From contig CM053148.1 of assembly GCA_028571685.1 (NCBI GenBank), positions 92,588,001 to 92,652,000 on the forward strand: a stretch of DNA of 64,000 bases, in the 5' to 3' direction. The notes beneath the pieces were generated by a model. The model saw nothing but the letters and a program-made list of their open reading frames with translations. It was not told the origin of the DNA and did no database searches. Source of the stretch: Heterohyrax brucei (taxonomy: Eukaryota; Chordata; Mammalia; Hyracoidea; Procaviidae). Shown here in pieces: positions 31,876 through 43,011 of the stretch (its first letter is position 1; each line of letters opens with the position of its first letter). Made by a program: the position numbers and the translations under genes.

Positions 31876-32639
31876 AAGATAAACATATGACAGTCACATG
31901 TTTATTCTCTCAGATTCATTTTTATTCATTTACATCCCCTGAAAGTCAGAGTTTCAGGTTAATATGTATTCCATGAACACAAATAAAATCATGTTTTTTT
32001 TTTTTCTTTTTGATCTAGTTTCATTGACTTCATGCTGGATATAGGAGCTTTGACAATTCAGTTGGCAAATTCATCCTAGAAAAACGGCTACATACTGCTT
32101 TGCCTGATATCACTGCAGTCCCCTTCTTTCTGGTACCACTTAAATCATAAAGCAAAACTAGACCTCTGAAAGTGTCCTGGAGAACCATCTATCCCTAAAC
32201 ATAACATTCCCCACAATCCAGCAGCAGTTGCTTCTGTCTCTAACTTCAGAGAGAAAAGAAGTAAAGGCCCTGAAAGAAAACATCCTGCAGTTTCTTCCCA
32301 TGAGATCTGTTACTGTATCATCCCCCAGCTGCTTATTTTAGTGTTACCGTATTCTCAGTGTCACCATTCTTTGCCATCTACTGCGCTACCACGGCAGTAT
32401 GCCTTCTGTTCCTCTGAAGTCTAGTTCTTTTTCTTGTTTGCTCTGTCTCATTTCTTATACTTTCTTTTGGGTCTTCCCACATCTTCCCACATCACTTTGT
32501 GTGATTTGTTTTATTCAGGAATGGCCTCTTCTTCTCTACAAATTAAAATTATGTGGGTACCCAGCTTCACTGACTGCATGCTGGATGTACTGTTAATCAT
32601 GATAATGTGCCAGCTACCACGTCATCCGTGATTGCTGGT
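31876..32639. other. Stretch without recognised repeats
   Basis: T-rich at 31995-32006. The overlapping 65-codon frames at 32399-32631 show no domain. Confidence 0.4.
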
Positions 32640-33164
32640 CTCCAGTGACTATCTCAAAGCAAGTTACTGTGCTTTGTCGATGATGAACACAAGTGTCAGT
32701 CTCACTTAAGTATTTAAGGAAATGTGAATGACAGTTTATTTTCTGGTCCTGTTAAATTTACCACTCCAATTTCACAATAGAAATCAAAGAACATGCCTGC
32801 TAACTGCATCTTCTCTGGAGCTGTTTTCCCCCAATCAGTGCATTCCTAGAATGTGAATTTCTTCTGTGTGAGTGCCTCTGGGAAGGACGTGTGATGGGGC
32901 CAATTAACAGACCTGGCACAGCAGCCCTATCTACACAGTGGATGCTCGTCCTTTGTCCGGTATGGCTTAAGACCCACACAGCAGAGCGTGACGTCACCAC
33001 ATCTATCAGACACAAGGGACAACAGTAATCAACAGGGCTGGTTAGTGTTGCAGAGTCACCCAGTTTCAAAGTAGTCAGATGAGACAGGTTTTTCATTCCT
33101 GTAAGACAGCTTGACACTGATAAGCCCCTTGAAGCAGGAGTTGGGGTGACTTGCAGTGATTGCT

Positions 33165-33187
33165 TTAACTTGCCAGTGGCAAGTTAA
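33165..33187. repeat. Perfect inverted repeat, 10-bp arms
   Basis: ttaacttgcc, spacer agt, ggcaagttaa. It could form a hairpin or be a symmetrical protein-binding site. Confidence 0.85.
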
Positions 33188-33311
33188 GGGAGACACATGG
33201 CAGAAGACACGTCTTGACATCCCTGTGGCCCTTGGGTGCTTCGGAGAGGAGCCAGCAATGTGATGGGAGCACTGAGGAGCCCAAATCAAATCCCGGCTCA
33301 AGTCCAAGTGT

Positions 33312-33330
33312 CACCAGTGGATAACTGGTG
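33312..33330. repeat. Inverted repeat, 7-bp arms
   Basis: caccagt, spacer ggata, actggtg. Within 150 bases of the previous hairpin. Confidence 0.7.
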
Positions 33331-33839
33331 TCCCAGAATCCTGAATTCGTTCTAACTGGAGTGAGAGTCACACCAATTTAATATGTTAGCATCATTCAGG
33401 GGTTCTGGCCACACAGTCTCATCCGAACCCATGAATGATACTCCACACTTGCCATGCTGGCCACCGTAACCAGCGGAAGGAAAGTGTTGTCCAGGCTGTC
33501 CTCCCAGAACCAGCCCGACCACACGACGTTCAGGCAACTCCACTCATGGAACATAGGTCTCAGAGTTCCTCAAGGCAACTGGTCAGTGCCACTGTGGAAC
33601 AGCAGAATGGGGATTAGGGACAGGATCAGAAAGCATCCTGTATAGGACCCAGGGCCATTGGGGTGTGGCTGCTGATACTGGCTTGTATAGAACTGTCCAA
33701 TCATCAGTCAGTTCCAAGTACTGGACACAATCTGAGAAATTTTATAGAAGGCATTTTAAAAATGTAGCTATTCTGAGGATCTGACTCAATAATTATTCAG
33801 GACACATTGAAACATAATCAGTTGAAGACTTTTGACTTA

Positions 33840-33875
33840 CTTATATATATATATATATTTAAAAAATAAATAATT
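33840..33875. repeat. (TA)n microsatellite
   Basis: tatatatatatatat followed by an A-rich run. Confidence 0.8.
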
Positions 33876-34480
33876 ATTTATTTCCCTTTCTTAGTTTTCT
33901 GTTTTAGAACACTTTTTTTAATGAAGCTGTGGATTACTGTTCTCTCATGTTAGCCATCTGCCAGTAATTGGCATATTTTGATAAGACAGTCTTTAATGCT
34001 TCTAAAATATCATTGGAAGCTGCAGTTGTAGCCAGTGTGTTTTTTTAAAGCTTTATATCTCTACTTATTAAATCAAGACTTCAATGATATCTGTCTATCA
34101 TTCCCAGGAAAGATTAGGAACATAGCACTTCCTTCTATAACCCTTCGTGCATCCACTCTCTAATGATAATCTCAAAGTCTCTTTTTCAAATGTTGTTAAT
34201 CACAGCTAACCAATATTGAGCCAGAATAAATGGATTTATCTTAGCCTTTTAGTTTTAAATTTGTATTTATCTTTTTCTGTATCCATAATGCATTGTCAAC
34301 AATATATGAGTAGCATTTTTTTCCCCAAACCTTGGAATATGTATGTCTGGCTTTCAGTTTTCTCATAGTGAGCATTTCTTCTTTTGTTTATTGCTTCCCC
34401 TTCATGGTGTCCATCTTAACAGCGGTGTGATTTCCTTACCACCGGAGGCCGACTGGTGAAATACAGTTAGATATCCTTCT
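33876..34480. other. AT-rich DNA with no recognised repeat
   Basis: No element or gene signal recognised. Confidence 0.4.
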
Positions 34481-34488
34481 CTTCCTGA

Positions 34489-34653
34489 CAGCCCTGGTGG
34501 TACAGTGGTTAACAGCTCAAGCAGCTAACCAAAAGACTGGCAGTGCAAATCCAGCAATCATTCCCTGGAAACCCTCAGAGTCAATTCTGCTCTCTCCTGT
34601 GGCACCACTACTCTCTCCTATATGTGTTTGAATTGACTTCACAGCAGAAAGTT
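34489..34653 (+). mobile_element. AfroSINE, short form, exact duplication
   Basis: 'gccctggtggtacagtggtt' to 'gaattgacttcacagcag' (starting after 2 bases). Flanked by cttcctga (34481-34488 and 34654-34661). Confidence 0.9.
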
Positions 34654-34661
34654 CTTCCTGA

Positions 34662-35344
34662 GCCATGGAATGGTTATGCTACGCAAATTAAGCTAGCCCA
34701 AAGCTCATTTGACATTTTTTTCTATTTTTTTTCTATCTTTAAATAATTTCTTTTTTAATTATGGCATATCTACAGAAAAGCACACAAAATTAAATGTACA
34801 GCAATATAATTTTACACAAAGCAAATGCATTAATGCTATGATAAATAATAAGAAAACAGTCGTAATTTGGTTTTGTCAAATCTATTTTTAGTATCTATTA
34901 GTCCTATGTTTAGGACTAATTTAATTACGTATTTAAACTTTCATTATCCCATCTGTATGCATGCATGCATCGAAAACCAGACATTAAAAAAAAATGCAGA
35001 GTTTATAAATGTATCTGTTGCGTGTCATGTTTTGTATTGTCTTCAAGTGGAATTTCCTTGTATTTTCTAGCTTGTTATGGTAATATTCTGGAATCCTGCT
35101 TTCTTTTACATGAAGTCACCCTTAGATCAGTCTTTCTGATTTTAGGAGAATGTAGATTGTGAAAAGCAGCTAGGTAGAAGGAATGTTCTGATTTCACATA
35201 CCAACTGATCGTAATAATTCTTAGTTTAGGGGTGAGTAGGAAAGAGGTTCCTTACCATTGTTTCAAGCTGCATATTAATTAACCTCTAGAGACTTCTGAT
35301 GAGATGATAGGACTATTCAAGGATCCTTGTGCTCTAAAGATAAA
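34662..35344. other. AT-rich DNA with no recognised repeat
   Basis: A short atgc repeat (gcatgcatgcat) lies near 34958-34970. Nothing else recognised. Confidence 0.4.
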
Positions 35345-35512
35345 AAAAACCAAGTCAAACCCCCTGCCATTGAGCTGGGTCTGACTCACAGCAGCCCTAG
35401 AGGCCAGAGTAGAACTGCCCAGTGGGGTTTCCTGGGAGCGCCTGGCAGATTAGGGAGTGACCTTTCAGTTAGCAGGCATAGCATTTAACCTCCTACGCCA
35501 CAAGGGTTTCCA
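35345..35512 (-). mobile_element. AfroSINE, short form
   Basis: Reversed: 'aaaccaagtcaaaccccctg' first, 'ccacaagggtttcc' last. Confidence 0.9.
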
Positions 35513-35516
35513 AAGG

Positions 35517-35568
35517 GCCAGCCAAGCCAAGCGCCGTCCAGTCGGATCTGACTCATGGCGACCCTATG
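35517..35568 (-). mobile_element. About 50-bp mini-insert
   Basis: ccagccaagccaagcgccgt, then ccagtcggatctg and actcatggcgaccctatg. Same layout as the 24686 copy. It lies five bases past the SINE; no target duplication seen. Confidence 0.6.
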
Positions 35569-37177
35569 TAGCCTAAATCTCCCTTCACACACTCTTATAA
35601 CGGTATCTTTTCTGAAGAGCAGTTTAAGATACCAGATATCATTGCCCTGAAGATCTCTGAGCCTGCAGACAGGACCTCTCAGTTCAGCAGCTGTCATTTT
35701 ACTTCTATTATCCTTGAGTCTGGCTCACTGACACCAGCTCACTCTGAAAGTCATCTAATGTGTCCCAGCTGACAATTCCTAACTCCTGATGCAGAGCCTG
35801 ACCTAATCTGCAATCCTTCATGAGTCCTATTCTTCAATCTGTATGTTTTATGGTTCTTTTTGAACTTTGCTAGTTATGTACTCACTGAAATAGAGCCCTT
35901 ATAATCCCAAGTTTTTGAGACATCTTAAATTCATTAAAAATAATTATTTTTCAAAAACTAATATCTTGTAGTGATCTATTGATTTCAAGCTTTATAATAT
36001 TAAATTTCAATTTATAGTCTTAAATTTAACTAAGTCATATGGCTCATCACTCTTCTCCCCAACTGACTTTGTTTTTCATTTTCCTACTATTATCCAATGT
36101 AAAAAAGTAGAATTCATATATTTACACTAGCAATACTATTTTTGTATTTCTCAGGAGGAAAGCTTTGAGGTAGTCTTTGTCGCAGTAACGAATGCCACTC
36201 ACCAAACACTGCCACACAGTGACACAAACACAGCTGTGAGACTTTGATATACCAAAGTTTTGAAACCTGACTGAGTTGTTTGTATAGTTCTGCCAACATA
36301 ATCACAGAGTGGCAAGTTCACAAATTATTTGTCAGAACTTAATTGTTTCTGGTCATTGTCACCTGAAAACTGTGTTTCTTTCATAGGCTTCTTCTCCTTT
36401 TTTTTATTTTTTGACAGGAGAAGGGCTAACTGGAAAGCTTCTTATTCTGCTTGTTTTCTCACTAACATTTCATGTTTGCATCTCCTGTTCTTGATTTAAC
36501 ATCACTACCTTTGAACTGCACTCCCTGGTTATAAGACAAGATAGTTGAATTTCATATACTTATCAAAGTGCAAACGTAGTTAAATTGTTCCTTGCTGAGG
36601 CTAACTGAGAACTCATTCAGGGAAACTCACTCTAGTTCCAAATAACTAGGCAGTGGTAAGGATGCTTCTACTGAAACCACTCTACAATATATTCCAATTT
36701 CGTGGTGATATTTAAAAAATTAAGTTTGGACATCTTCAAGGTCATTAATAATGTTTTATTTTATCAAAGATACATAGTTTAAAAATTCAAGTTACACCAT
36801 TTTTAATTAAATCTCTGCTTCCAGGGCCAAATCACTCTTCCAGTTTTTATTCCCAGTGGGCAACTGTGTTCAATTTTTTAAGATTTTCATCTGATCTTTG
36901 ACTATACATTCCTAAGTAACACATATACATCTTAATTTTCAGTTTTAGATGTTATGTATTGACTTCGGACAGAGAACATTTTGCTCTGTTACATTTACCC
37001 TCCCTCCATACACAAAAGTAACTCTTTTATAAAACCACCATCCAAAAAATTATATATGTATGTGTTAAAATAATAGTTTGCTTACATTACAGTTACTATT
37101 TTGTAACTTCAGTCCTAGATTAATAATTTACTTTTTGTTTTGCTTTTTAAAATTTCTTTATTTGCTTTCACCTATTC
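35569..37177. other. AT-rich DNA with no recognised repeat
   Basis: About 1.6 kb with no element I can name. The stretch near 36160-36250 is less AT-rich but unassigned. Confidence 0.4.
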
Positions 37178-37255
37178 AATTCAAACCCTATGGGGGCAGT
37201 TTTACTCTGCTCTATAGGATCACTATGGGTCAGAGTCAATTCAGTGGCAATGGGT
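37178..37255 (+). mobile_element. AfroSINE, 5'-truncated
   Basis: Starts at 'caaaccctatgggggcagtt' and ends 'cagtggcaatggg'. Tail half only. Confidence 0.85.
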
Positions 37256-37263
37256 ATAAGTAT

Positions 37264-37424
37264 TCAAATCAAACCCGTTGTGACTGAGTCTGTTACAACT
37301 TGTAGTGACTCTATTAGGACAGAGTAAAATTGCCCAATAAGGTGTCCAAGGAGCAGTTGGTGGATTTGAACTGCTGACTTTGGTTTAGCAGCCAAGCTCT
37401 TAAGCATAGGGCTACTAGGATCTC
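37264..37424 (-). mobile_element. AfroSINE, short form
   Basis: Reversed: 'aatcaaacccgttgtgactg' to 'agggctactaggatctcc'. Tail-to-tail with the previous SINE, so the two tails can pair. Confidence 0.9.
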
Positions 37425-37719
37425 CATCAGTAATTCATCATCATATTTCCTTAGAAAATTGAAGATCTTCTCTAGATTCAGTCCAGCATGTTAGATATTC
37501 TGTAGCCTCATTTGTATGTCCTACAGAGACACATTTCCTGAAGTTCTTTGTAGTCTTATTTCAATCTGAATAACTGTTTTCTAAGTCAACTACACAAGAG
37601 TCATTTCAGGAATTAGCTTCTTATTTCTGTATCTTCACTTGCTTCAGCTTACGACCTCATTGTGGTGGAGATTGTATGATAGCATTTTGCAAAACCAACA
37701 ACTTGTTTGTTAAAAATAG

Positions 37720-37747
37720 GTTTATTTTGTTAAAAAACAAAATAAAC
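37720..37747. repeat. Perfect 12-bp inverted repeat at RTE 5' edge
   Basis: gtttattttgtt, spacer aaaa, aacaaaataaac. The right arm appears to be the first bases of the RTE copy, the left arm flanking DNA. Confidence 0.85.
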
Positions 37748-39957
37748 AATGGCTGTACACATGGACTTCAGAAGATAGAATATGAACAAATCTAAGTGAT
37801 TACATCTGTGGAAAGACGTTATGGAGAAGCTCGCTCTATCTGTCAGAACAAGGCCAGGGGCCTACTATGGAACAGACCACCAACGGCTGGTATCCAAGTT
37901 CACCTTGAAGCTGAAGAATATTAAAATAAGTCTATGAGAGGCAAAGGACAATCTTGAGTATATTCCACCTGAACCTGAGAGCAATTCAAGAACTGATTTG
38001 GTCAACTGAACACTAATGACCCCAAACCAGATGAGTTGTACAGTGATATCAAGGACATTGTGTATGAAGAAAGCAAGAAAATCCTCAAAAACCAAGAAAT
38101 GAACACTAAAGTGGATGTCAGAAGAGACTCTGAAACTTACTCTTGAAAGCAGAGTAGCTAACATGAATAGAAAAGCTTGTGAAGTGAAATTGCTGAACAG
38201 AAGATTTCAAAGCGTAGCAGGAAAAGACAAAGTCAAATATTTTAATGGAATGTGTAAACATCTGAGGTTAGAAAATCAGAAAGGAAGAACTTGCTTGGCA
38301 TTTCTGAATATAAAAGAACTGAAGAAAAAACTCAAGCTAGGCTGGAAATATTGAAAGATTCTATGGGCAAAATACTGACTAATGCAGGAAGCATCAAACA
38401 AAGACGGGAGGATTATACAGAGTTGCTGTACCAAAAAGAAGTTGTCAGCAGTCAGGCATTTCACAGGCAGCATATGATCAGGAACTAATAGTATAGAAGT
38501 CAGAAGTCCCAGCTGTACTGTAGGCACTGGTGGAAAACAAGGCTCCAGGAACTGACAGAATACCAAATGAGATTTTCAACAAACATATGTAACACTGGTA
38601 GCACTCATTTATCTGCTAGGAAATTTGGAAAACTGGCCAACTGACTGGAAGAAGCCCATGTTTGTGCCCAATCTCAAAAAGATAATTCAACAGTATGTGG
38701 AGATGATTTATCAGTGTCATTAATATCACATGCAACTATAATTTTGCTGAAGATAAGTTTTAAAAGTTGTAGCAGTACATGCACAAGGAACTGTAGAAAT
38801 CCAAGACAGATTCAGACCAGGACTTCAAATGAGGGGTGTCATTGCTAATGTCATACGGATCTTGAGTGAAATAAAAGATTTTCAGAAAGATGCTTACCTG
38901 TGTTTTATCGATTATGCAAAACAATTTCACTAAATGAATTACAACAAATCATAGACAATGTTGGGAAAGTGGGAATTCCAGAACACTTAATTGTGCACGT
39001 GTGAAATCTCCATAGACCGAGAGTCAGTCATTTGAATAGAGCAAGTAAATACTGAGTGGTTTAAAATTAGAAAATGTTAGCAGAACTGTATGTTTTCACC
39101 ATATTTATTTCATCTTTATTTTGAGCAAATAATCTGAGAAGCTGGACTGTATGAAGAATAATGAAGCATCAGAATTGGAGGACGAGTCATTTAATGACCT
39201 ACAATACGCAGATACCACAACCTCGCTTGCTGAAAGGGAAGATGAAGCATTTACTGATGAAGACCAAAGACCACAGCCTTCAGTATGGATTCTATCTTAA
39301 CATAAAGAAAATGAAAATCTTTTCAAGTAGGCCTATAACCAACACCATAATTAAATAAAATGTTGAAATTGTCAAAGATTCATTGTAATTGAATCTGTAG
39401 GTCAATATCATGGAAACAGTAGTCATGAAATCAAGCTACATGTAGAACTGGGCAAATCTGCTGGAAAACACTTCAAGGTGTTAAAAAGCAAAGATGCCAC
39501 TTTGAAGTCTCAAGTGAGCCTGTTGCAAGCCATGCTCTTTCAATTGCCTCACGTGCATGCAAAAGCCAGACAATAAAAGAAGATAGAAGAAGAATTGATG
39601 TCTTTGAATTATGGTGTTGGTAAAGAATATTGGATACTGGGATTGCTAGGAGGAAAAAAAAAAAAATCTATCTTGAAAGAAGTCCAGCCAGCATGTTCCT
39701 TAGGAGTGCAAATGATAAGACTTCTCTTTCCGTGTTTAGCCATGTTATCAGAAGGAACCAGTTCCTTTTAAAGGACATCCTGTCTCCTAAAGTAGAAGAT
39801 CAACAAAAACAAGGCAAAATCTTCTTAAAGTGGATTGGCACATTGGGCTCAAATATAGCAATGATTCTAAGAACGGTGTTGGATGGGAAAGTGTTTCATT
39901 TTCTTGTATGTAGGGTTATTATGGGTGGCAACCAACTAGATGGCACCTAACAGCAAC
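37735..39957 (+). mobile_element. RTE-clade LINE, 2.2 kb, 5'-truncated
   Basis: RTE LINE related to ruminant BovB. Order seen: end of the endonuclease domain (TRPGAYYGTDHQ near 37850, the GSDH-type motif), linker (MSEETLKLTLESRVANMNRK near 38115), reverse transcriptase (DGIPVE-like, GFRKG-like 'cagattcagaccaggacttc' near 38807, palm motif LQYADTT near 39200 where YADD is expected), C-terminus, then 'gttattatgggtggcaacca', 'gatggcacctaacagcaaca'. Many stops and shifts. Full-length RTE elements are about 3.2 kb, so most of the endonuclease is missing. Confidence 0.92.
38115..39357 (+). pseudogene. RTE reverse transcriptase remnant
   Basis: Open pieces at 38115-38354, 38291-38488 and 39161-39358 belong to one ancestral ORF that changes frame repeatedly. 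The catalytic YADD is YADT here. Not a functional enzyme. Confidence 0.85.
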
Positions 39958-40614
39958 AAAGTCAAAATTAATTTTGTATGATAGTTCATGATTTTTGTTT
40001 GCTTTAGCCTATTGGAGTGGGAGACAGAGACAAAGGAAGTGAATTGTACTGTAAAGAAACTTTAGTAAGTTATTCTTTGTAAATACTGAGTGATTTTAGA
40101 GTTTTCAATGTAAATATATGATTTTTTTGAGAGAATAAAACTAAAATTTGGTGGTGGTGGGGTTGTGCCATGGTGAGTGAGAAGCAGAACAATGCTGACC
40201 CTGTGCTGAATATATTTCAGTTGTCTGAATGGAAGTTTTGTTTTCCCATGCTATGTCAGGTTGATTTCCTAGAAGTAAAACTTGAGATACAGATTTTTGT
40301 TCAATTATACCAGAAGAAAGGATGCAAGGGATACACGATGGGTAAAAAAAATGGAAGCTAAGTGGCATTGTGGTCTCATCAAGACTAGCTTCATTCTGAT
40401 CCAAGAGGAAACTAAGGAACCCAAGTGGAGCTCAGGTACAGTATTTGGTATGCCCTTGGAAAGCTGTTATTCGGGGAGGTGGAAGGATGTAGTATTCCTC
40501 ATAAGAGATTATTCCCATTTTGCCAAGGGCCAGTCTCCTGATGAGGGAGCAGCTGGGACTTGTTATCAACCAGCTCTCAAAGTAGCTGTCAGGGGGAGAT
40601 AAACACCAAATCCT
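39958..40614. other. Stretch without recognised repeats
   Basis: Frames of 63-106 codons at 40141-40602 overlap on both strands without a domain. Confidence 0.4.
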
Positions 40615-40776
40615 AAAACCAAATACGCTGCCATCAAGTTGATTCTGACTCATAGTGACCCTACAGGACAGTGTAGAACAGCCTTCTACAGTTTCCAAGG
40701 AGCACGTGGTGCATTTGAACTTCAGTCTTTTTGGTTAGCAGCCATGGTGCTTCCCCCCTGTGCCACCAGGGTTTCC
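40615..40776 (-). mobile_element. AfroSINE, short form
   Basis: Reversed: 'aaaaccaaatacgctgccat' to 'gtgccaccagggtttcc'. Well preserved. Confidence 0.92.
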
Positions 40777-40934
40777 AGGGAGAAGTGCAAGGAAGAAATA
40801 ATATCCAGTTTACAGTCTTGGTTTTAGTGTGAATGCTATGAGACTATCATGATGGTATCTTATATTCCCTGGGCTGGGTAACTGTAAGCCAGTTGACCCA
40901 AGATGTCAGCTGTATAAATATTGCCTATCTTCTA

Positions 40935-41920
40935 TGTTGCAGAGAACGGGAAATCCAAGGACACCTAATTACTAAGGAATCTGTATATGGATCAAGAGGC
41001 AGTCGTGCCAACAGAACAAGGGGACAGTGCATGATTTAAAGTCAGGTAAGCTGTGTGTCCAACAAATAATCCGAGAAGCTGGATTATGTGAAGAACGAGG
41101 TGTTGGAGGATGACTCCTTAACAGCCTGCATTACACAGATGACATAACTTTACTTGCTTAAAGTGAAGAAGATTTGAGACACTTACTTATGAAGATGAAG
41201 GACCACAGCCTTCAGTATGGATTGCATCTCAGCATCAACAAAAGACAAATCCTCACAACTGGATCAGTAAGTAACATCATCATAAATGGAGAAAGGGTTG
41301 AGGTTGTCAAGGATTTTATTTAACTTGAGTCCACAGTAAATGCCCATTGAAGCAGCAGTCAAGAAATCAAAAGACTCATTGCATTGGGAAGATCTGCTGC
41401 AAGTGAGGTCTTTCAAGTATTGCAAAGTAAAGATGTCACCTTAAACACTAAGCTGCACCTGACCCAAGCCTTAATATTTTCAGTAACATCACATGCATAC
41501 AAAAGCTGGACAGTGAACAAAGAAGACAGAAGAATTGATGCCTTTAAATTGTTGTGTGGGAGAAGAATGTTGAATGTACCATGGACCACCAAGAGAACAA
41601 ACAGATCTGTTCTGGAAGAAGGACAACCAGAGTGCTCCTTGGAAGCAAAGCTGACAAGACTGCATCTTGTGTACCTTGGACATGTTGTCAGGAAGGATCA
41701 GTACTTGGAGAAGGACATCATGCTTGGTAGAGTGGAGGGTCAGCAAAAAAGTGGAAGACCCTTGATGAGATAGATTGATATAGTGGCCACCTCAATGGGT
41801 TTAAGCACAAAAAGGATTGTGGACATGGCCCAAGACTTGGCAGTGTTTCATTCTGTTGTTCTTAGGTTTGCTATGAGTCAAAATTGACTTGATGGCACCT
41901 AGCATTAACACAACAGCATC
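40935..41920 (+). mobile_element. RTE LINE, 3' third
   Basis: Begins around 'caaggacacctaattac', continues through 'caagaggcagtcgtgccaac', the palm motif (LHYTDDIT near 41137; YADD changed to YTDD), and the C-terminal domain in a 129-codon open stretch (41384-41773) with RRMLNVPWTTKRTN and LGHVVRKDQYLEKDIMLG. Ends 'gatggcacctagcattaaca' with a CAA-like tail. Best-preserved RTE C-terminus in the window. Confidence 0.92.
41384..41773 (+). pseudogene. RTE ORF C-terminal domain, longest open piece
   Basis: 129 codons, from GRSAASEVFQVLQSKDVTLN to GQQKSGRPLMR and a stop. Matches the domain after the RT in BovB-like proteins (there: RRLLRVPWTARRSN). The start codon is not the element's own start. 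Confidence 0.85.
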
Positions 41921-41984
41921 AACTTTCAAAAATATGTTTAGTTAGTTAATCTGTTACTAATAAAACCAAACGAGAAACAAGAGA

Positions 41985-42715
41985 AATGGTAAGATCCCAT
42001 CTGACAATTGAGTTTGTGAACTTATCCTGGAAAGTGCTACATACCTCATTGCTGAATATCACTATGTTCTTGTTATTGTTAGGAGCCATTTAGTCAGTTC
42101 CAATTCATAGGACAGAGTAGAACCACCCCAGAGAATTTCCAAGGAGCGTCTGGCAGATTTGAACTGCTAATCTCTTGGTTCACAGTGATAGCACTTCACC
42201 ACTGTGCCACCAGGGTTTCTGAATATCACTACAGTCACCTTCAAACTACTTCCCTTGGGAGGTATGTACCATCATCATCAACTAATCCACTTTTCAAAGC
42301 AATTTTGGAACTCTTTCTGGAATGATCGTCAAAGCTGTCATCATATTACGCTTAATGTTCTGAATGCTATCCAAATGTTTTTCAATATTTCCTTAATCCT
42401 TGGGTAAAGAAAAGAAGTCATTAAGGGCCTGATGAGATGAGTAGGCAGGGTGTTCCAATACAGTTATTTGTTTCCTGGCTAAAAACTCCTTCACTAGACA
42501 ACTGTACAATTAAAGTTCACAAATTTGCCACTGTGTCACCATGGGCAATTGCCACTCTAGAAAGACTTCCAAAATTGCTTTGAAGGGTGGACGAGGTGCT
42601 GGTATCAGAGCATAGCTTCCTAAGGGGGGTACTTTGAAGGTGACCATAGTGATATTCTGCAATGAGGTATGTAGCACTTAGAACAATTTAGTTTGTGGAC
42701 TTTATTGTAAGACCT
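41985..42715. mobile_element. Mariner-derived composite, second copy
   Basis: Same plan as the copy at 13313. The left end (gtgctacatacctcatt) is inverted at the right end. Reverse-strand transposase pieces occur in the left two-thirds (ITVLEHPAYSS near 42440-42470). A forward C-terminus-like segment lies at the right ('ccaaaattgctttgaagggt'). The internal junction, 'cactagacaactgtacaatt' followed by 'gttcacaaatttgccac', matches the other copy at about 15955-15990. Carries a nested SINE. Confidence 0.8.
42065..42219 (-). mobile_element. AfroSINE inside the mariner composite
   Basis: Reversed: 'ttcttgttattgttaggagc' to 'gccaccagggtttc'. Flanked by the perfect 12-bp repeat tgaatatcacta (42053-42064 and 42220-42231). 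Confidence 0.95.
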
Positions 42716-42857
42716 CGTACACCACACTATAAAAGGAAGAAAAGGAGGAAGGTATGAAAGAAGACAGAAAAGAGAGTGACAGACTGAAAACATATGGCAG
42801 CTTTGAAAATTTGTCACAAAATCAAAAAAAAAACAAACAAACAACAACAAAAAAAAA

Positions 42858-43011
42858 AACACTGTCTTTAAGACTGGTCCAACTCATAGCAACCCTAGAG
42901 ATCAGAGAAAAACTGCTCTATAGAGTCTCCAAAGAGCTCCTGGCTGATTTGAACTCCTGACCTTTCAGTTAGCAGACGTAGTACTTAACTCATCACGCCA
43001 CCGGGTTTTCC
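42858..43011 (-). mobile_element. AfroSINE, short form
   Basis: Preceded by an A/CAA-rich run (42824-42858), which is its reversed 3' tail; ends 'cgccaccgggttttcc'. Confidence 0.9.

Larger units (their letters stand above)
32640..33735. other. GC-richer unassigned island with two hairpins
   Basis: About 1.1 kb that looks less AT-rich than its neighbours and shows none of the window's repeat families. Contains a perfect 10-bp inverted repeat at 33165-33187 and a 7-bp one at 33312-33330. Frames up to 105 codons exist on both strands, none recognisable. It could be old unique DNA, a regulatory element or a repeat I do not know. Confidence 0.5.
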
